A DNA stretch of 64,000 bases from Celerinatantimonas sp046054165. GTDB taxonomy: Bacteria > Pseudomonadota > Gammaproteobacteria > Enterobacterales > Celerinatantimonadaceae. The position numbers and the translations under genes were made by a program. The DNA lies in assembly GCF_046054165.1 (NCBI RefSeq), contig NZ_JBFNXK010000016.1, positions 1 to 64,000 on the forward strand, in the 5' to 3' direction. Positions 25,558-34,883 of the stretch are shown here, in pieces. The notes beneath the pieces are model-generated. The model was not told the DNA's origin. It saw only the letters and a list, made by a program, of their open reading frames with translations, and searched no databases. The stretch's first letter is position 1. Each line of letters opens with the position of its first letter.

Positions 25558-27024
25558 ATGAGTACATTTCTTACAATTTTAACCCAGGTGGGAGTGGCTA
25601 AACTGGCAAATGCCACGGCATTGGGGCAAACCCTCTCACTGACGCAGTTGGCCGTTGGTGATGGCAATGGCGCAGCGGTGACTCCCGAGCCGACCCAGAC
25701 TGGATTAGTCCATGAAGTGCGCCGGGCCGCATTAAACTCGGTCTCAATCGATCCAGAAAACCCTAACTGGATTATTTGTGAACAGATCATCCCTCCAGAA
25801 GTCGGAGGATTCACGATTCGGGAGGTGGGGCTGTTTGATGATGCCGACGATTTAATCGCGGTTGGTAATTTTCCGGAAACCTATAAGCCCGTCTTAAGTG
25901 AAGGCAGTGGCCGGACTCAAACGATTCGGATGGTGCTGGAAGTCAGCTCAACGGAATCCATGGAACTGACCCTTGATTCATCGATTATCTTAGCCACCAA
26001 TGAATATGTGGATCAGCATATAGCATCGCTGAAAAAATACAGCGATCAGCAAGATTCAGATTTAAAAACTTATGTTGACCAGCAAGATGCGAATTATCAA
26101 GCGAGCGCTGAAGCGGATGCGACAACGAAAGCCAATACCGCGCAGCAAGCTGCACAAAATTATGCGCAGCAGCAAGACACTAGCCTTAAAAGCTATGTGG
26201 ATAGTCAGGATGTTGCCACGCTAGCTAGTGCCAATAGTTATTCTGATAGTGCAGCAAATACTGCATTGTCGAATGCTAAAACTGATGCTACGGGCAAGGC
26301 TAATGCAGCGACTCAAAGCGCGATTGATTATTGGACTCAAAAACTTAATCAGCATGGTTTGAATGGTGCAGCCCAACTTTATTACGGTGATATGAATTCA
26401 CTCTTTGAGAATGGTATTTACATTGTTAAAGCCGGTGAAGGTGCCACGAACACCCCCTATGTCGAAGGTGGGCGAGATGGTATTTGTTGGGTCGGTGGTC
26501 AAGGAAATAATTCATATAATACACAGTTATATATAAATTATAACGGAGGATTATTTTATCGTTCTGGAAGCATTAATTTTGATACTAACACAGTTAATTT
26601 TTTAGAATGGAAAACCGTTTTTTCATCTGAAAATTTATTGCAGGTTCTGGATGCAGAACTCACCGAACTGACATCGGAAACGCTTCGGTTATTTAGTCCG
26701 GTCAATATAAAAACAGCGATTGGTCGTCAGTTCCCGGGGTCGTCGGGGAATAATTCATTCCAGACTTTTGGTCATAAAATTTTACAGACATTTGTATCGA
26801 CAGTACCGATTAATGGTGATTCATCGGCTTCATATTCATTTCCTGTTCAATTTCCAACCGGTTGCAATGTCGTGATCCCTGCGTTGATGAATGCGACTGA
26901 TAAAGATGACGATGTTTTTCCTAAGGTTTTGAATTATAACGAGTCTCAAGTCACTCTGCGGGCCGAATCAGTTGCAGCAAACGAGGGCAGCCGTTTTATG
27001 ATGTTTATCGCCATTGGAGAATAA
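25558..27024 (+). CDS. Tail fibre protein 1 (gpH-like, DUF3751 N-terminus)
   Basis: A 488-aa fibre. Residues of about 1-150 form the baseplate-attachment domain (FLTILTQVGVAKLANATALG, GGFTIREVGLFDD, SEGSGRTQTIRM). This is followed by a repetitive shaft of DQQDSDLK-type and NSYSDSAANTALSNAKTDAT heptads, and a receptor-binding tip from about residue 270. The tip-coding DNA around 26480-26640 is much more AT-rich than the N-terminal part, a sign of tip exchange. The last 85 residues, rich in aromatic and beta-strand sequence, should contact the target surface. A dedicated chaperone gene follows after 2 nt. Confidence 0.88.
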   Translation: MSTFLTILTQVGVAKLANATALGQTLSLTQLAVGDGNGAAVTPEPTQTGLVHEVRRAALNSVSIDPENPNWIICEQIIPPEVGGFTIREVGLFDDADDLIAVGNFPETYKPVLSEGSGRTQTIRMVLEVSSTESMELTLDSSIILATNEYVDQHIASLKKYSDQQDSDLKTYVDQQDANYQASAEADATTKANTAQQAAQNYAQQQDTSLKSYVDSQDVATLASANSYSDSAANTALSNAKTDATGKANAATQSAIDYWTQKLNQHGLNGAAQLYYGDMNSLFENGIYIVKAGEGATNTPYVEGGRDGICWVGGQGNNSYNTQLYINYNGGLFYRSGSINFDTNTVNFLEWKTVFSSENLLQVLDAELTELTSETLRLFSPVNIKTAIGRQFPGSSGNNSFQTFGHKILQTFVSTVPINGDSSASYSFPVQFPTGCNVVIPALMNATDKDDDVFPKVLNYNESQVTLRAESVAANEGSRFMMFIAIGE

Positions 27025-27026
27025 CA

Positions 27027-27446
27027 ATGCAATATAGCCCATCCCGAAATATGTTTTTTAATCCAGATTGGCAGAGCCGTTATCAAGCATCCGGAACATG
27101 GCCAGATGATTTAATCGATATTGAAGCGGATATTTTTGATGAATATACAGGCATTGCACCTGATGGGAAACAACGTCAAAGCGATCCTGATGGTCATCCC
27201 TGTTGGGCTGATTTGCCTCAGCCCACCGATGATCAGAAACAGGCTGCTCAAGCTGCCGTCATTCGCTCCCGGCGCGATGCGTTAGTGGATCGTGTTAGCC
27301 GTGAAATCAATCGCCTGGAAGATAAAAATCAGGATGCCAGCCCATGGCGTGCTTATCGTGAGCAATTGCGAAATGTTCCTGAGCAAGACGGTTTTCCGTT
27401 TACGGTGACGTGGCCGGATGCTCCCGGTGAGTTTACCGGGAAATAA
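27027..27446 (+). CDS. Tail fibre assembly chaperone 1 (gpG-like)
   Basis: A 139-aa member of the tail-fibre assembly family. The C-terminal part SRRDALVDRVSREINRLEDK and QLRNVPEQDGFPFTVTWPDA is the conserved domain; the N-terminal MQYSPSRNMFFNPDWQSRYQ is fibre-specific. It helps the upstream fibre tip fold and trimerise. The gap 27447-27624 after it holds no gene; it looks like scrap left from cassette duplication. Confidence 0.85.
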   Translation: MQYSPSRNMFFNPDWQSRYQASGTWPDDLIDIEADIFDEYTGIAPDGKQRQSDPDGHPCWADLPQPTDDQKQAAQAAVIRSRRDALVDRVSREINRLEDKNQDASPWRAYREQLRNVPEQDGFPFTVTWPDAPGEFTGK

Positions 27447-27624
27447 TCGATTTTCGCCCGATTGCCACCAACGGTTATAACCCATTTTTTACCTTCCATT
27501 TCAATTAGATCTATCCGGTCACGGTGATCAGTCATCTACTTAACTTTCTTTGAGGCAACGGTTAGCCGATTCAATGGCGAACCGTGATAGCTTTGGGGCC
27601 GGATGGATTCGATGAGTATCCATC

Positions 27625-29067
27625 ATGAATACATTTTTTACGATTTTAACCCAACAGGGCGCGACGAAGCTGACGCAAGCCAGCTCGCAGGGGCAAACCA
27701 TTGCACTGAGCCAGATGGCCCTTGGGGATGGCAATGGTAATGCCCCAACCCCCGATCCAGCTCAAACAGTTCTGGTGCATGAAGTTTACCGAGCCGCACT
27801 TAATGCAGTCAGCCTTGATCCACAGCACTCGAATCAGATGATTTGCGAATTGATTATTCCTGAAACTGAAGGCGGTTTTACCATTCGGGAATGCGGCCTT
27901 TATGATAGCGATGGTCATTTATTTGCTATTGGTAATTGCCCCGAAACCTATAAACCGCGCTTGAGTGAGGGTAGTGGTCGAACCCAGACCATCCGCATGA
28001 TTTTGGCTGCGAGTGCTATAGAGTCAGTTGAACTGATGATCGATCCTGCTATCGTTCTGGCCAGTCGTGAATATGTGAAACAGCAGGATTCAGACTTAAA
28101 AGCGTATGTTGATAGCCAAGATGCGAATTATCAAGCGAGCGCTAAAACAGATGCGACCAATAAAGCTAATCAGGCATTAACAGATGCTAAAAGTTACGCG
28201 CAGCAGCAAGATACTAGCCTTAAAAGCTATGTGGATAGTCAAGATGAAACGGTGTTGGCGAGTGCCAAGTCGGATGCGACCAGCAGGACAAACGGTGCTC
28301 TCAGCAGTGCTAAGAGCTATGCCGATACGCAAGATGCAACGATCTTGGACAGCGCCAAATCGTATAGTGAAGATGCGGGAAATTTAAAAAAAGGAACTAT
28401 CGCCACAGAACGGCTTCCTGAAGGCACTGTCCTCGCCAGCATAGATTCCCAAATTAACGTCGTTGATGCTAACTCTGCAGATGCATTGCCATTCGGCTGT
28501 GTTCGATTTACTTCGGCTCTTGTTACTGGTGCAACCAATACAGACTATGGCTATGATGGCCTCAAAATTGGCATAGCTGGCTCATATAAAATCATCGCAT
28601 GGTCGTATGCATCAGGCAAACATGTCGGGGCCTTATATACCCGCGATGATGATACTTGGTCTCGGATTTTAACGCAGAATTTAGCGGCCACGCTCGCTGA
28701 GGTTCTTGCGGGTGAAGATACATTGACCTACGTGTCACCCGCCCAATTAAACCATGCAGGTATTGTTCCTTCCTTGGGAGCCGGACAAACTCGAACCATC
28801 TATACTGTCGGCACAGACCGCATTTTAGGCACAACCTACACTAATAGTTCAAATCGACCTTTGTGGCTCAATCTATTCTTTGGCAATGGGACGAACCACT
28901 CGAATTTGAGTGTCACGCTCAATGGCTCTGTATATCTCAGTAGTGAAGACATTGACCAATCTAACGATTTAAGTAATGCCAGTTTGTCTTTTTTGATTTT
29001 ACCCGGTGAAACCTATTCGATTGACTATGACGGAAACGGGAACTTGTACTGGATGGAGATTGTGTAA
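27625..29067 (+). CDS. Tail fibre protein 2 (gpH-like, second cassette)
   Basis: A 480-aa second fibre with the same attachment domain as fibre 1 (FFTILTQQGATKLTQASSQG, GGFTIRECGLYDS, SEGSGRTQTIRM). It has a similar Asp/Gln/Ser/Ala heptad shaft containing KSYADTQDATILDSAKSYS, then an unrelated tip from about residue 255 ending GNLYWMEIV. The attachment domains are close in sequence while the tips share nothing obvious, so the particle may carry either fibre or a mixture. It overlaps its own chaperone gene by 1 nt. Confidence 0.88.
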   Translation: MNTFFTILTQQGATKLTQASSQGQTIALSQMALGDGNGNAPTPDPAQTVLVHEVYRAALNAVSLDPQHSNQMICELIIPETEGGFTIRECGLYDSDGHLFAIGNCPETYKPRLSEGSGRTQTIRMILAASAIESVELMIDPAIVLASREYVKQQDSDLKAYVDSQDANYQASAKTDATNKANQALTDAKSYAQQQDTSLKSYVDSQDETVLASAKSDATSRTNGALSSAKSYADTQDATILDSAKSYSEDAGNLKKGTIATERLPEGTVLASIDSQINVVDANSADALPFGCVRFTSALVTGATNTDYGYDGLKIGIAGSYKIIAWSYASGKHVGALYTRDDDTWSRILTQNLAATLAEVLAGEDTLTYVSPAQLNHAGIVPSLGAGQTRTIYTVGTDRILGTTYTNSSNRPLWLNLFFGNGTNHSNLSVTLNGSVYLSSEDIDQSNDLSNASLSFLILPGETYSIDYDGNGNLYWMEIV

Positions 29068-29513
29068 TGCGCTATTTCAAAGATAATACCAATCAGCTTT
29101 ATGCCTACGAGGATGGTTTGCTCACATCCACTGAAAAACAGATACAGGTAGACGCTGCTCAGGTGGCGTATGATGCCGATAACTCAGATGAGAATCTAGC
29201 CGTTCTGCAAAGTGCTCAGTCCATTCGGGTATACATCAAAGATGATTTAACAGCGCTCAGTGAAACCGACTATCAAGCGGCAATTGCTCCCACCGACGAA
29301 CAAAAACGTGCGACTACCGCCGCCACCCTCCGCTCCCAGCGCGACGAATTAGTCGATCGCGTTAGCCGCGAAATTAATCGGCGCTGGGATATTGGTGAAG
29401 ATATCAGTGCCTGGCAGGCCTATCGAGTGGCGCTGCGTCATCTCCCCGAACAGGACGGCTTTCCGTTTACGGTAAGCTGGCCGGATGCCCCCGGTGATTT
29501 TACCGGGAAATAA
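29067..29513 (+). CDS. Tail fibre assembly chaperone 2 (gpG-like)
   Basis: A 148-aa chaperone. The C-terminal half (LRSQRDELVDRVSREINRRW, LPEQDGFPFTVSWPDAPGDF) closely matches chaperone 1, while the N-terminal half (MRYFKDNTNQLYAYEDGLLT) differs, in step with the different fibre tip. A strong terminator follows. Confidence 0.86.
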   Translation: MRYFKDNTNQLYAYEDGLLTSTEKQIQVDAAQVAYDADNSDENLAVLQSAQSIRVYIKDDLTALSETDYQAAIAPTDEQKRATTAATLRSQRDELVDRVSREINRRWDIGEDISAWQAYRVALRHLPEQDGFPFTVSWPDAPGDFTGK

Positions 29514-29539
29514 CCCCTTATTTTTTAATTCCTTAATCA

Positions 29540-29562
29540 CCCGCCACTGGCGGGTTTTTTTT
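29540..29562 (+). terminator. Terminator after the fibre cassettes
   Basis: CCCGCC (29540-29545), loop ACT, and GGCGGG (29549-29554) followed by eight T form a textbook rho-independent terminator. It separates the baseplate/fibre transcript from the sheath-to-D transcript, or is crossed by antitermination. Confidence 0.85.
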
Positions 29563-29586
29563 CACCCGACAAACAGGATAAATCCT

Positions 29587-31053
29587 ATGGTGCAATTTTT
29601 ACATGGCGCTGAAGTCATCGAAGTTGATGATGGCTCGCGTGCAATTCAAACCGTCCGTTCCTCTGTGATCGGCTTGGTCGGAACCGCGCCGAATTCAGCT
29701 GGTGCGGCGTTTGCTTCACTGCAAATCGGCAGTGCCATTATCAATGATGGCTTAGTCTATACCGCGCAAACTGCCGGAGCCGGTGGCAACGCGGTTAGCC
29801 TAACCTTAAACCGTCCGGTAGATGCTAATGCCGAGTTGGCGGTCAGTGTGTCCGGCCAGAAAATTACCGTATCCCTAGCCACTGATGGCAATGCTCAGGG
29901 CGTTTCAACCGCCAATGAGGTCAAAGCCGCAATCGAAGCCAATGCCGAAGCAGCGGAACTGGTGAGTGTCAGTGTATTAGGAAGCGGTGAAGGCGAAGTG
30001 ATGAGCAACAGCGAGTCTTATTTAAGTGGCGGCGCTGATGAACCCTTCCCGTTAAATACTCCGGTTGCCGTCGCTGGGAGTCCGCTGCAAGTGAGTCAGT
30101 TGGGCAATGCGGGCACATTGGGTAAAGCATTTGCTGATATTTTTGATCAAACCGGTGCGCTGGTGGTGGTGGTTCGTGTAGCTGAAGGTGCGAGCGATGC
30201 TGAGACTCAAGCCAATATTATCAGTGGTATGAACGGATGGTTGTCGGCCAAAACCGAAACCGGCTATCAACCACGGATCCTGATCGCTCCTGAATTTAGT
30301 CAGTTTGATAACGTCAGTGCCGAGATGGAAAGCAAAGCCGAACGGCTGCGCGGTGTGGCTTACTTTGATTGTGAGCGCAGTGCCAGTTATACCGACGCTA
30401 TTAAAAAAGCGCGTCAATATGGCCGACGCTGTGAAGTGATGTGGCCTTGGGTCAAAGTCTTTGACACCGACCTGGCGAAAAACGTGGCGCGTCCGTTATC
30501 AGCCCGAGCCGCGGGACTACGCGCCCGAATTGATGCGGCTAATGGCTTTTGGTGGTCAAAATCCAATCAGGTTATCTATGGCATCGTTGGCACAACTCAA
30601 CCGGTGGACTGGGCTTTGGATGATGCCAATAGCGTGGCCAATATGCTTAACGAAAACCACGTAAGCACTGTGATCCAGGAAGATGGCTATCGCTACTGGG
30701 GCAACCGCAACTGTGCCACCGATACGCAGTGGATGTATGAACAGACCGTTCGGACCTCCGACATGATCAACGACAGCATTCAGCGAGCGCATCTGTGGGC
30801 GGTTGATCGTAATTTAACCCAGACCTACTTCTCTGAAGTTGTTGAAGATGTGAATGATTATTTACGTCAGTTGCAATCGGAAGGCGCGATTTACGATGGG
30901 AAGTGTTGGGTGGATACCGACATCAATACTGCCGAAACTGTGAAACAGGGGCTGGCTTATTTTGACTTTGATTTTGAACCGCCATTCCCGGCGGAACATA
31001 TTATTTTCCGCAGCCGTCTCAACGATGGCTACATTGAGGAGATTTTTAACTAA
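29587..31053 (+). CDS. Contractile tail sheath protein (gpFI-like)
   Basis: A 488-aa sheath subunit. The N-terminus MVQFLHGAEVIEVDDGSRAI and VRSSVIGLVGTAP are typical of P2 FI. The C-terminal domain contains DINTAETVKQGLAYFDFDFE and PAEHIIFRSRLNDGYIEEI, the handshake strand region. It polymerises around the tube and contracts to drive the spike. It is longer than P2 FI (396 aa) because of an inserted beta domain at about residues 40-165 of the SLTLNRPVDANAELAVSVSG type. The start at 29587 was chosen by homology. Confidence 0.93.
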   Translation: MVQFLHGAEVIEVDDGSRAIQTVRSSVIGLVGTAPNSAGAAFASLQIGSAIINDGLVYTAQTAGAGGNAVSLTLNRPVDANAELAVSVSGQKITVSLATDGNAQGVSTANEVKAAIEANAEAAELVSVSVLGSGEGEVMSNSESYLSGGADEPFPLNTPVAVAGSPLQVSQLGNAGTLGKAFADIFDQTGALVVVVRVAEGASDAETQANIISGMNGWLSAKTETGYQPRILIAPEFSQFDNVSAEMESKAERLRGVAYFDCERSASYTDAIKKARQYGRRCEVMWPWVKVFDTDLAKNVARPLSARAAGLRARIDAANGFWWSKSNQVIYGIVGTTQPVDWALDDANSVANMLNENHVSTVIQEDGYRYWGNRNCATDTQWMYEQTVRTSDMINDSIQRAHLWAVDRNLTQTYFSEVVEDVNDYLRQLQSEGAIYDGKCWVDTDINTAETVKQGLAYFDFDFEPPFPAEHIIFRSRLNDGYIEEIFN

Positions 31054-31568
31054 TGGCAGCAGATAATTTATTAAAAAGTTGGTCGCTCTGGGTCGACGGA
31101 GTAGGCAAAGCAGGCAATGCCCGTGATTACACGCCCCCAACATTGGAAGTGAATACGGTCGATTTTAAAGCCGGAGATATGGATATGCCGATCCCGGTGG
31201 ATGATGGTATGAATGCCATGGAAGCGCAGTTCTCTATTTTTGGAATTGATCCCTTGATCTTGCCTTTGTTTGGATTTCGTCAGGGAACCAATACGGCTTG
31301 TTCAGTACGTTCGACTTATACCGATGCAACTGGAAATACAAAACAGTATGTGGAAACCCTGCGCGGCATGATTACTCAAATCGCTCGTGATCAGCAAGAT
31401 AGCAGTAGCCAGCGGGATAAAGCCATGCAAGTTACCATGCGGCTGAATTACTACAAAGTATCCTATGATGGGGCCGTATTAATCGAGATCGATCCTGTGA
31501 ATCATGTGCGTTCTTTTGGTGGAATTGATGTTTTAGAAGGTGTTCGGGCTGCATTACAGCTTATGTAA
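31053..31568 (+). CDS. Tail tube protein (gpFII-like)
   Basis: A 171-aa tube subunit with LLKSWSLWVDGVGKAGNARD and YTPPTLEVNTVDFKAGDMDM, then ISRDQQDSSSQRDKAMQV-like sequence, all typical of P2 FII. It forms the inner tube under the sheath. Its ATG overlaps the sheath stop by 1 nt. Confidence 0.93.
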   Translation: MAADNLLKSWSLWVDGVGKAGNARDYTPPTLEVNTVDFKAGDMDMPIPVDDGMNAMEAQFSIFGIDPLILPLFGFRQGTNTACSVRSTYTDATGNTKQYVETLRGMITQIARDQQDSSSQRDKAMQVTMRLNYYKVSYDGAVLIEIDPVNHVRSFGGIDVLEGVRAALQLM

Positions 31569-31640
31569 CTAGTTGATATTGAATAGTTAATTTTAGAAAG
31601 GCCACATCGGTGGCCTTTTCTATTTTAAAGAGGAAAAAGC

Positions 31641-31937
31641 ATGAGTTATCCCAATGAAAAAACAGCGGTTGAATTGGAGTTCCCGGTATTTGTGGCGGGT
31701 GTGGAATATAAAACCTTGTCCTTTCGTCGTCCTAAAGTGCGGGACAATCTGATCGCCGATAAAACCAATCCGGCTGATGCTGACAAAGAAATCCATTTGA
31801 TGGCTTTGTTAGGAGAAGTTGAACGCGCGGTAATTGAAGAGTTGGATATGAGCGATTATACCCAAGTACAACAGGTGATTATGGGGTTTCAAAAGAAAGC
31901 CCAAGACTTGCCGAGCGAACCATCCAGCGCGGATTAA
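31641..31937 (+). CDS. Tail assembly chaperone E-like
   Basis: A 98-aa P2 gpE-type tail assembly protein with VFVAGVEYKTLSFRRPKVRD and HLMALLGEVERAVIEELDMS. In P2 it coats the tape measure with an E+E' product made by a -1 ribosomal frameshift. The same seems to apply here: the -1 frame stays open from about 31880, through the E stop, into the E' frame, and reads LAERTIQRGLMALASHTGWG across the junction, which resembles the P2-type extension. The slip may occur at the A-rich tract 31891-31898. Confidence 0.85.
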   Translation: MSYPNEKTAVELEFPVFVAGVEYKTLSFRRPKVRDNLIADKTNPADADKEIHLMALLGEVERAVIEELDMSDYTQVQQVIMGFQKKAQDLPSEPSSAD

Positions 31938-32044
31938 TGGCTCTGGCAAGTCATACCGGCTGGGGCATTGATGAGATGCTGGACTTACCCACAGAGACCT
32001 TTATCGCCTTTATAGAACTGCTACCAAAAGATCATAAATCATGA
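31937..32044 (+). CDS. GpE-like E' extension / small tail protein
   Basis: The frame from ATG at 31937 encodes 35 aa (MALASHTGWGIDEMLDL...), the conserved GpE module. It shares one base with the E stop and overlaps the tape-measure start by 4 nt. It lies in the -1 frame relative to E and that frame is open upstream, so it is more likely made as a frameshift fusion with E than as a free protein. Confidence 0.75.
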   Translation: MALASHTGWGIDEMLDLPTETFIAFIELLPKDHKS

Positions 32045-34446
32045 CGAATCAAAGTCTAAAAACCGTTGTCACACTGGTTGGGACGGTCGATAGCTCATTT
32101 ACACAAATGGGTAGTCTGTTTACGAAATCAATGACTCAGTCGACCAAAACCGTGGATCAATTGAATCATGCTCAAACGGGCCTGATGTCACAAATCAAGC
32201 GTTTAGGGAAAAGCGGCAACACTATTACCAATCTGACGCAACATTATAAATCACTGGATACTCAGGTTGAGAAGACCAGTAAACAGAACAATATTTTTAA
32301 GCACCTGTCCAAACTTGGCAAAACCGCAGCCAGTGCCATTAACAAAACCGTTCCGGCGGTCGTGAAATTGGTGAACTCGACGAATAAATCAACGGCATCC
32401 ATGGCGCTGTTTGCTAAATCGCAGGGATTTAGCGTTGAGCAATTTCAGGAATGGGGGAGTGTGGCCAAGCAGGCCACTTTAAGTGGTGACAGCATCAGTA
32501 AAATGATGGGCACACTGGGCAAAAATTACAACAAACTGGGGTCGCTTAAAAAGCCCAGTGCGATAGGCGATGCGTTCAATCAGCTTGGGATCGATAAAGA
32601 TACCATGAAAGATATGAGTGCAGCGCAGCAGTACGAAACTATCATGCAGCGTTTGCTGAAAATGCAGGACAAGCAAAAAGCCGCGAGTCTGGCTGATACG
32701 CTGTTAGGCGGTGATGGCAGTAAAATGGTCACGTATATTCAGTCGACGGGGAAAAGTCTGGATAATCTGCTCAAAACCCAGCAGCAATACAACGTCCTGA
32801 ATAAACAAGGGATCAGTGGAGCGACACAATACAGTAGCGCTTTTAGTAATCTGGATACAGTGTTGACCAGTAGTTGGCAGCAATTGGCGGGCGTAATTGG
32901 GGGCGAGATGGCTCCCAGAATTAACCAGCTGAGCAAAACACTGGCTGATTTTGTGAAAAAACATCAGGCTGATATCGTTGATTTTGTCGATAAAACCATC
33001 ACCGCGGCGATTGAATTTGGCAAGTCACTCTACCAGATGGGCCAAGAAGTTAATGCGGTGGTCCAAAGCTTGGGCGGCTGGAAAACCGTAGGCGCGACCT
33101 TAAGTGTGTTGCTGGCCGGGAAAATGCTCAGTAGCGTATTCCGGTTTGTGAGTGCCCTCGTGAGCATCGGGGGGCAGTTGAAAGATGCCCGGGACGCAAT
33201 GGCGGCATTTAATCTGGTCTCCAAAGCTAAATCGCTGGGCGGCATGGTTGCATCGATTGGTCGGCTCGGTAGTAGCTTGTTGGGAATGGGCAAAAGCTTA
33301 GGCGTGGCCCGAGTGGCTATGGTCGCATTTAATTTGGTCGCTTCACTGAACCCTATCGGACTCGTCGTGATGGCGGTGAGTGCCTTGGTATTTGCGGGAA
33401 TTGAACTGTATCGCAACTGGGATAAGGTGGTGAAATGGTTCAGTGGTGCGCTGGGCTGGTTTAAAAAAGCGTTTCCGGAAACATTTAATTTTCTGAAAAC
33501 TCTCTTTGACTGGACGCCGTTGGGCCTAATTATCAATAACTGGGGGGCGATCACCGGATTTTTCAGTGCATTATGGGATGGAATAACCGGTTTGTTTAGC
33601 GCTGCCTGGGATGGCATTAAATTCCTGTTTAGCTGGACGCCGTTGGGCCTGATTATCAATAACTGGGGGGCGATCACTGGATTTTTCAGTGCTTTATGGG
33701 ATGGCATAACCGGTTTGTTTAGCGCCGCCTGGGATGGCATTAAATTCCTGTTTAGCTGGACGCCGCTGGGCCTAATTATCAATAACTGGGGGGCGATCAC
33801 TGGCTTTTTCGGTGCAATTTGGGATGGTGTGATTGGTTTGTTTAGTGCCGCCTGGGATGGCATTAAATCGATGTTTAGTTGGTCGCCGCTCGATGGTCTC
33901 TCGGAGGCTTGGGAACCATTTGTTAACTTCTTCACCGATATTTGGGATCGCGTGACAGGAATTTTCAGCAAAGGCGGGAAGTTTGTAGGTGGCATTTTCA
34001 AAGGCATTAAAGGGTTTTTGGGTTTTGGCAGTGATGATAAAAATTCAGAAAATTCTGATGATAACTCGAAATCCAAGCCGCTGTTGAATGCCCGTGGGCC
34101 GCATAGTCGCTTACAGCGTCAGGCGGTGATGCCTCTGGGCTCGTCCCATAAGAGGGATGCCCGTCAAAAGTCTACATTACCGGCCACTACATTACCTACA
34201 ACCACTGTACCGGGACCGGCTCAAACCGCCTCAAACACCGAGCTCTCAGAGACCGCTTCCGCTCGTGCGACATCAGCCATTAATGCCGCAGCGCCCGGAG
34301 CGCGCTCGGTAACGGTTCAGCAGAATGTCGGTGGGATCACCATCAATGCGGCTCCGAATCAGTCCGCTCGCGAGATCGGGCAGTCTGTTCTGCAAATCTT
34401 AACCGATCAACGGCTGAATGCTTTATACGATTTACCGGACTTATAA
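32041..34446 (+). CDS. Tail tape-measure protein (gpT-like)
   Basis: An 801-aa protein that sets tail length. It has a helical N-terminal half with SMTQSTKTVDQLNHAQTGLM and a lambda-like tape segment LSGDSISKMMGTLGKNYNKL, a hydrophobic centre (ALVSIGGQL, LIGLVVMAVSALVFAGI-like), then three tandem copies of a Trp-rich 41-residue repeat starting WTPLGLIINNWGAITGF, and a partial fourth. The C-terminal end AREIGQSVLQILTDQRL is typical of gpT. Residue number predicts a tail of roughly P2/R-pyocin class. Coupled to E' by a 4-nt overlap. Confidence 0.9.
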   Translation: MTNQSLKTVVTLVGTVDSSFTQMGSLFTKSMTQSTKTVDQLNHAQTGLMSQIKRLGKSGNTITNLTQHYKSLDTQVEKTSKQNNIFKHLSKLGKTAASAINKTVPAVVKLVNSTNKSTASMALFAKSQGFSVEQFQEWGSVAKQATLSGDSISKMMGTLGKNYNKLGSLKKPSAIGDAFNQLGIDKDTMKDMSAAQQYETIMQRLLKMQDKQKAASLADTLLGGDGSKMVTYIQSTGKSLDNLLKTQQQYNVLNKQGISGATQYSSAFSNLDTVLTSSWQQLAGVIGGEMAPRINQLSKTLADFVKKHQADIVDFVDKTITAAIEFGKSLYQMGQEVNAVVQSLGGWKTVGATLSVLLAGKMLSSVFRFVSALVSIGGQLKDARDAMAAFNLVSKAKSLGGMVASIGRLGSSLLGMGKSLGVARVAMVAFNLVASLNPIGLVVMAVSALVFAGIELYRNWDKVVKWFSGALGWFKKAFPETFNFLKTLFDWTPLGLIINNWGAITGFFSALWDGITGLFSAAWDGIKFLFSWTPLGLIINNWGAITGFFSALWDGITGLFSAAWDGIKFLFSWTPLGLIINNWGAITGFFGAIWDGVIGLFSAAWDGIKSMFSWSPLDGLSEAWEPFVNFFTDIWDRVTGIFSKGGKFVGGIFKGIKGFLGFGSDDKNSENSDDNSKSKPLLNARGPHSRLQRQAVMPLGSSHKRDARQKSTLPATTLPTTTVPGPAQTASNTELSETASARATSAINAAAPGARSVTVQQNVGGITINAAPNQSAREIGQSVLQILTDQRLNALYDLPDL
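33508..33876 (+). repeat. Three tandem 123-bp repeats within the tape-measure gene
   Basis: Copies start at 33508, 33631 and 33754 and are nearly identical at DNA level, each encoding 41 residues with four Trp. A diverged fourth copy follows (SWSPLDGLSEAWEPFVNFF). Nearly identical DNA means recent expansion, in a gene whose length fixes tail length. Confidence 0.88.
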
Positions 34447-34448
34447 CG

Positions 34449-34877
34449 ATGACTGAAATAATGCTTGCTTTGGATAGTTTCTCGTTTTCAGTGGATACGG
34501 CCACTTATAACGAACTGACGCGTACTTTTTCATGGAACTGGGCGTCGCAAGGGCGAACTAACAATGTGGACCTCTTGCAGTTTGGGGGGAGTAGTAGCCC
34601 TAAAATTTCGCTAAAAGGACAAATCGCAACCTCTTTTAAAAATGCGGGAACCCAGCAAATCCAAACACTGATCAATATGGCGAACAAAGGGAAACCCTAT
34701 TCACTACATAGTGCTCATGGTGATGTGATGGGGCGGTGGTGTATTCAGCAAATTCAGGAAACCAACTCACACTTCGGTGCAAGGGGAGTCCCTCGCTTTC
34801 AAGAATTCACGATGGATTTAATTTACTACGACGAGGACAAGACACCTGCCGCTTCCAAACATTCAGCACGGACTTAA
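34449..34877 (+). CDS. Tail protein gpU-like
   Basis: A 142-aa P2 gpU family protein; LALDSFSFSVDTATYNELTR, FSWNWASQGR and RPALQFGG-like QFGGSSSPKISLKGQI segments are characteristic. It acts at the tail tip or tube end during assembly. It follows the tape measure by 2 nt. Confidence 0.88.
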   Translation: MTEIMLALDSFSFSVDTATYNELTRTFSWNWASQGRTNNVDLLQFGGSSSPKISLKGQIATSFKNAGTQQIQTLINMANKGKPYSLHSAHGDVMGRWCIQQIQETNSHFGARGVPRFQEFTMDLIYYDEDKTPAASKHSART

Positions 34878-34883
34878 TTGACT

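Noticed and set aside
33030..34076. A 348-codon open frame on the minus strand opposite the tape-measure gene
   Set aside because: It is antisense to a well-supported gene, is full of Pro/Ser/Leu repeats that mirror the tandem repeats on the other strand, and has no ribosome site.
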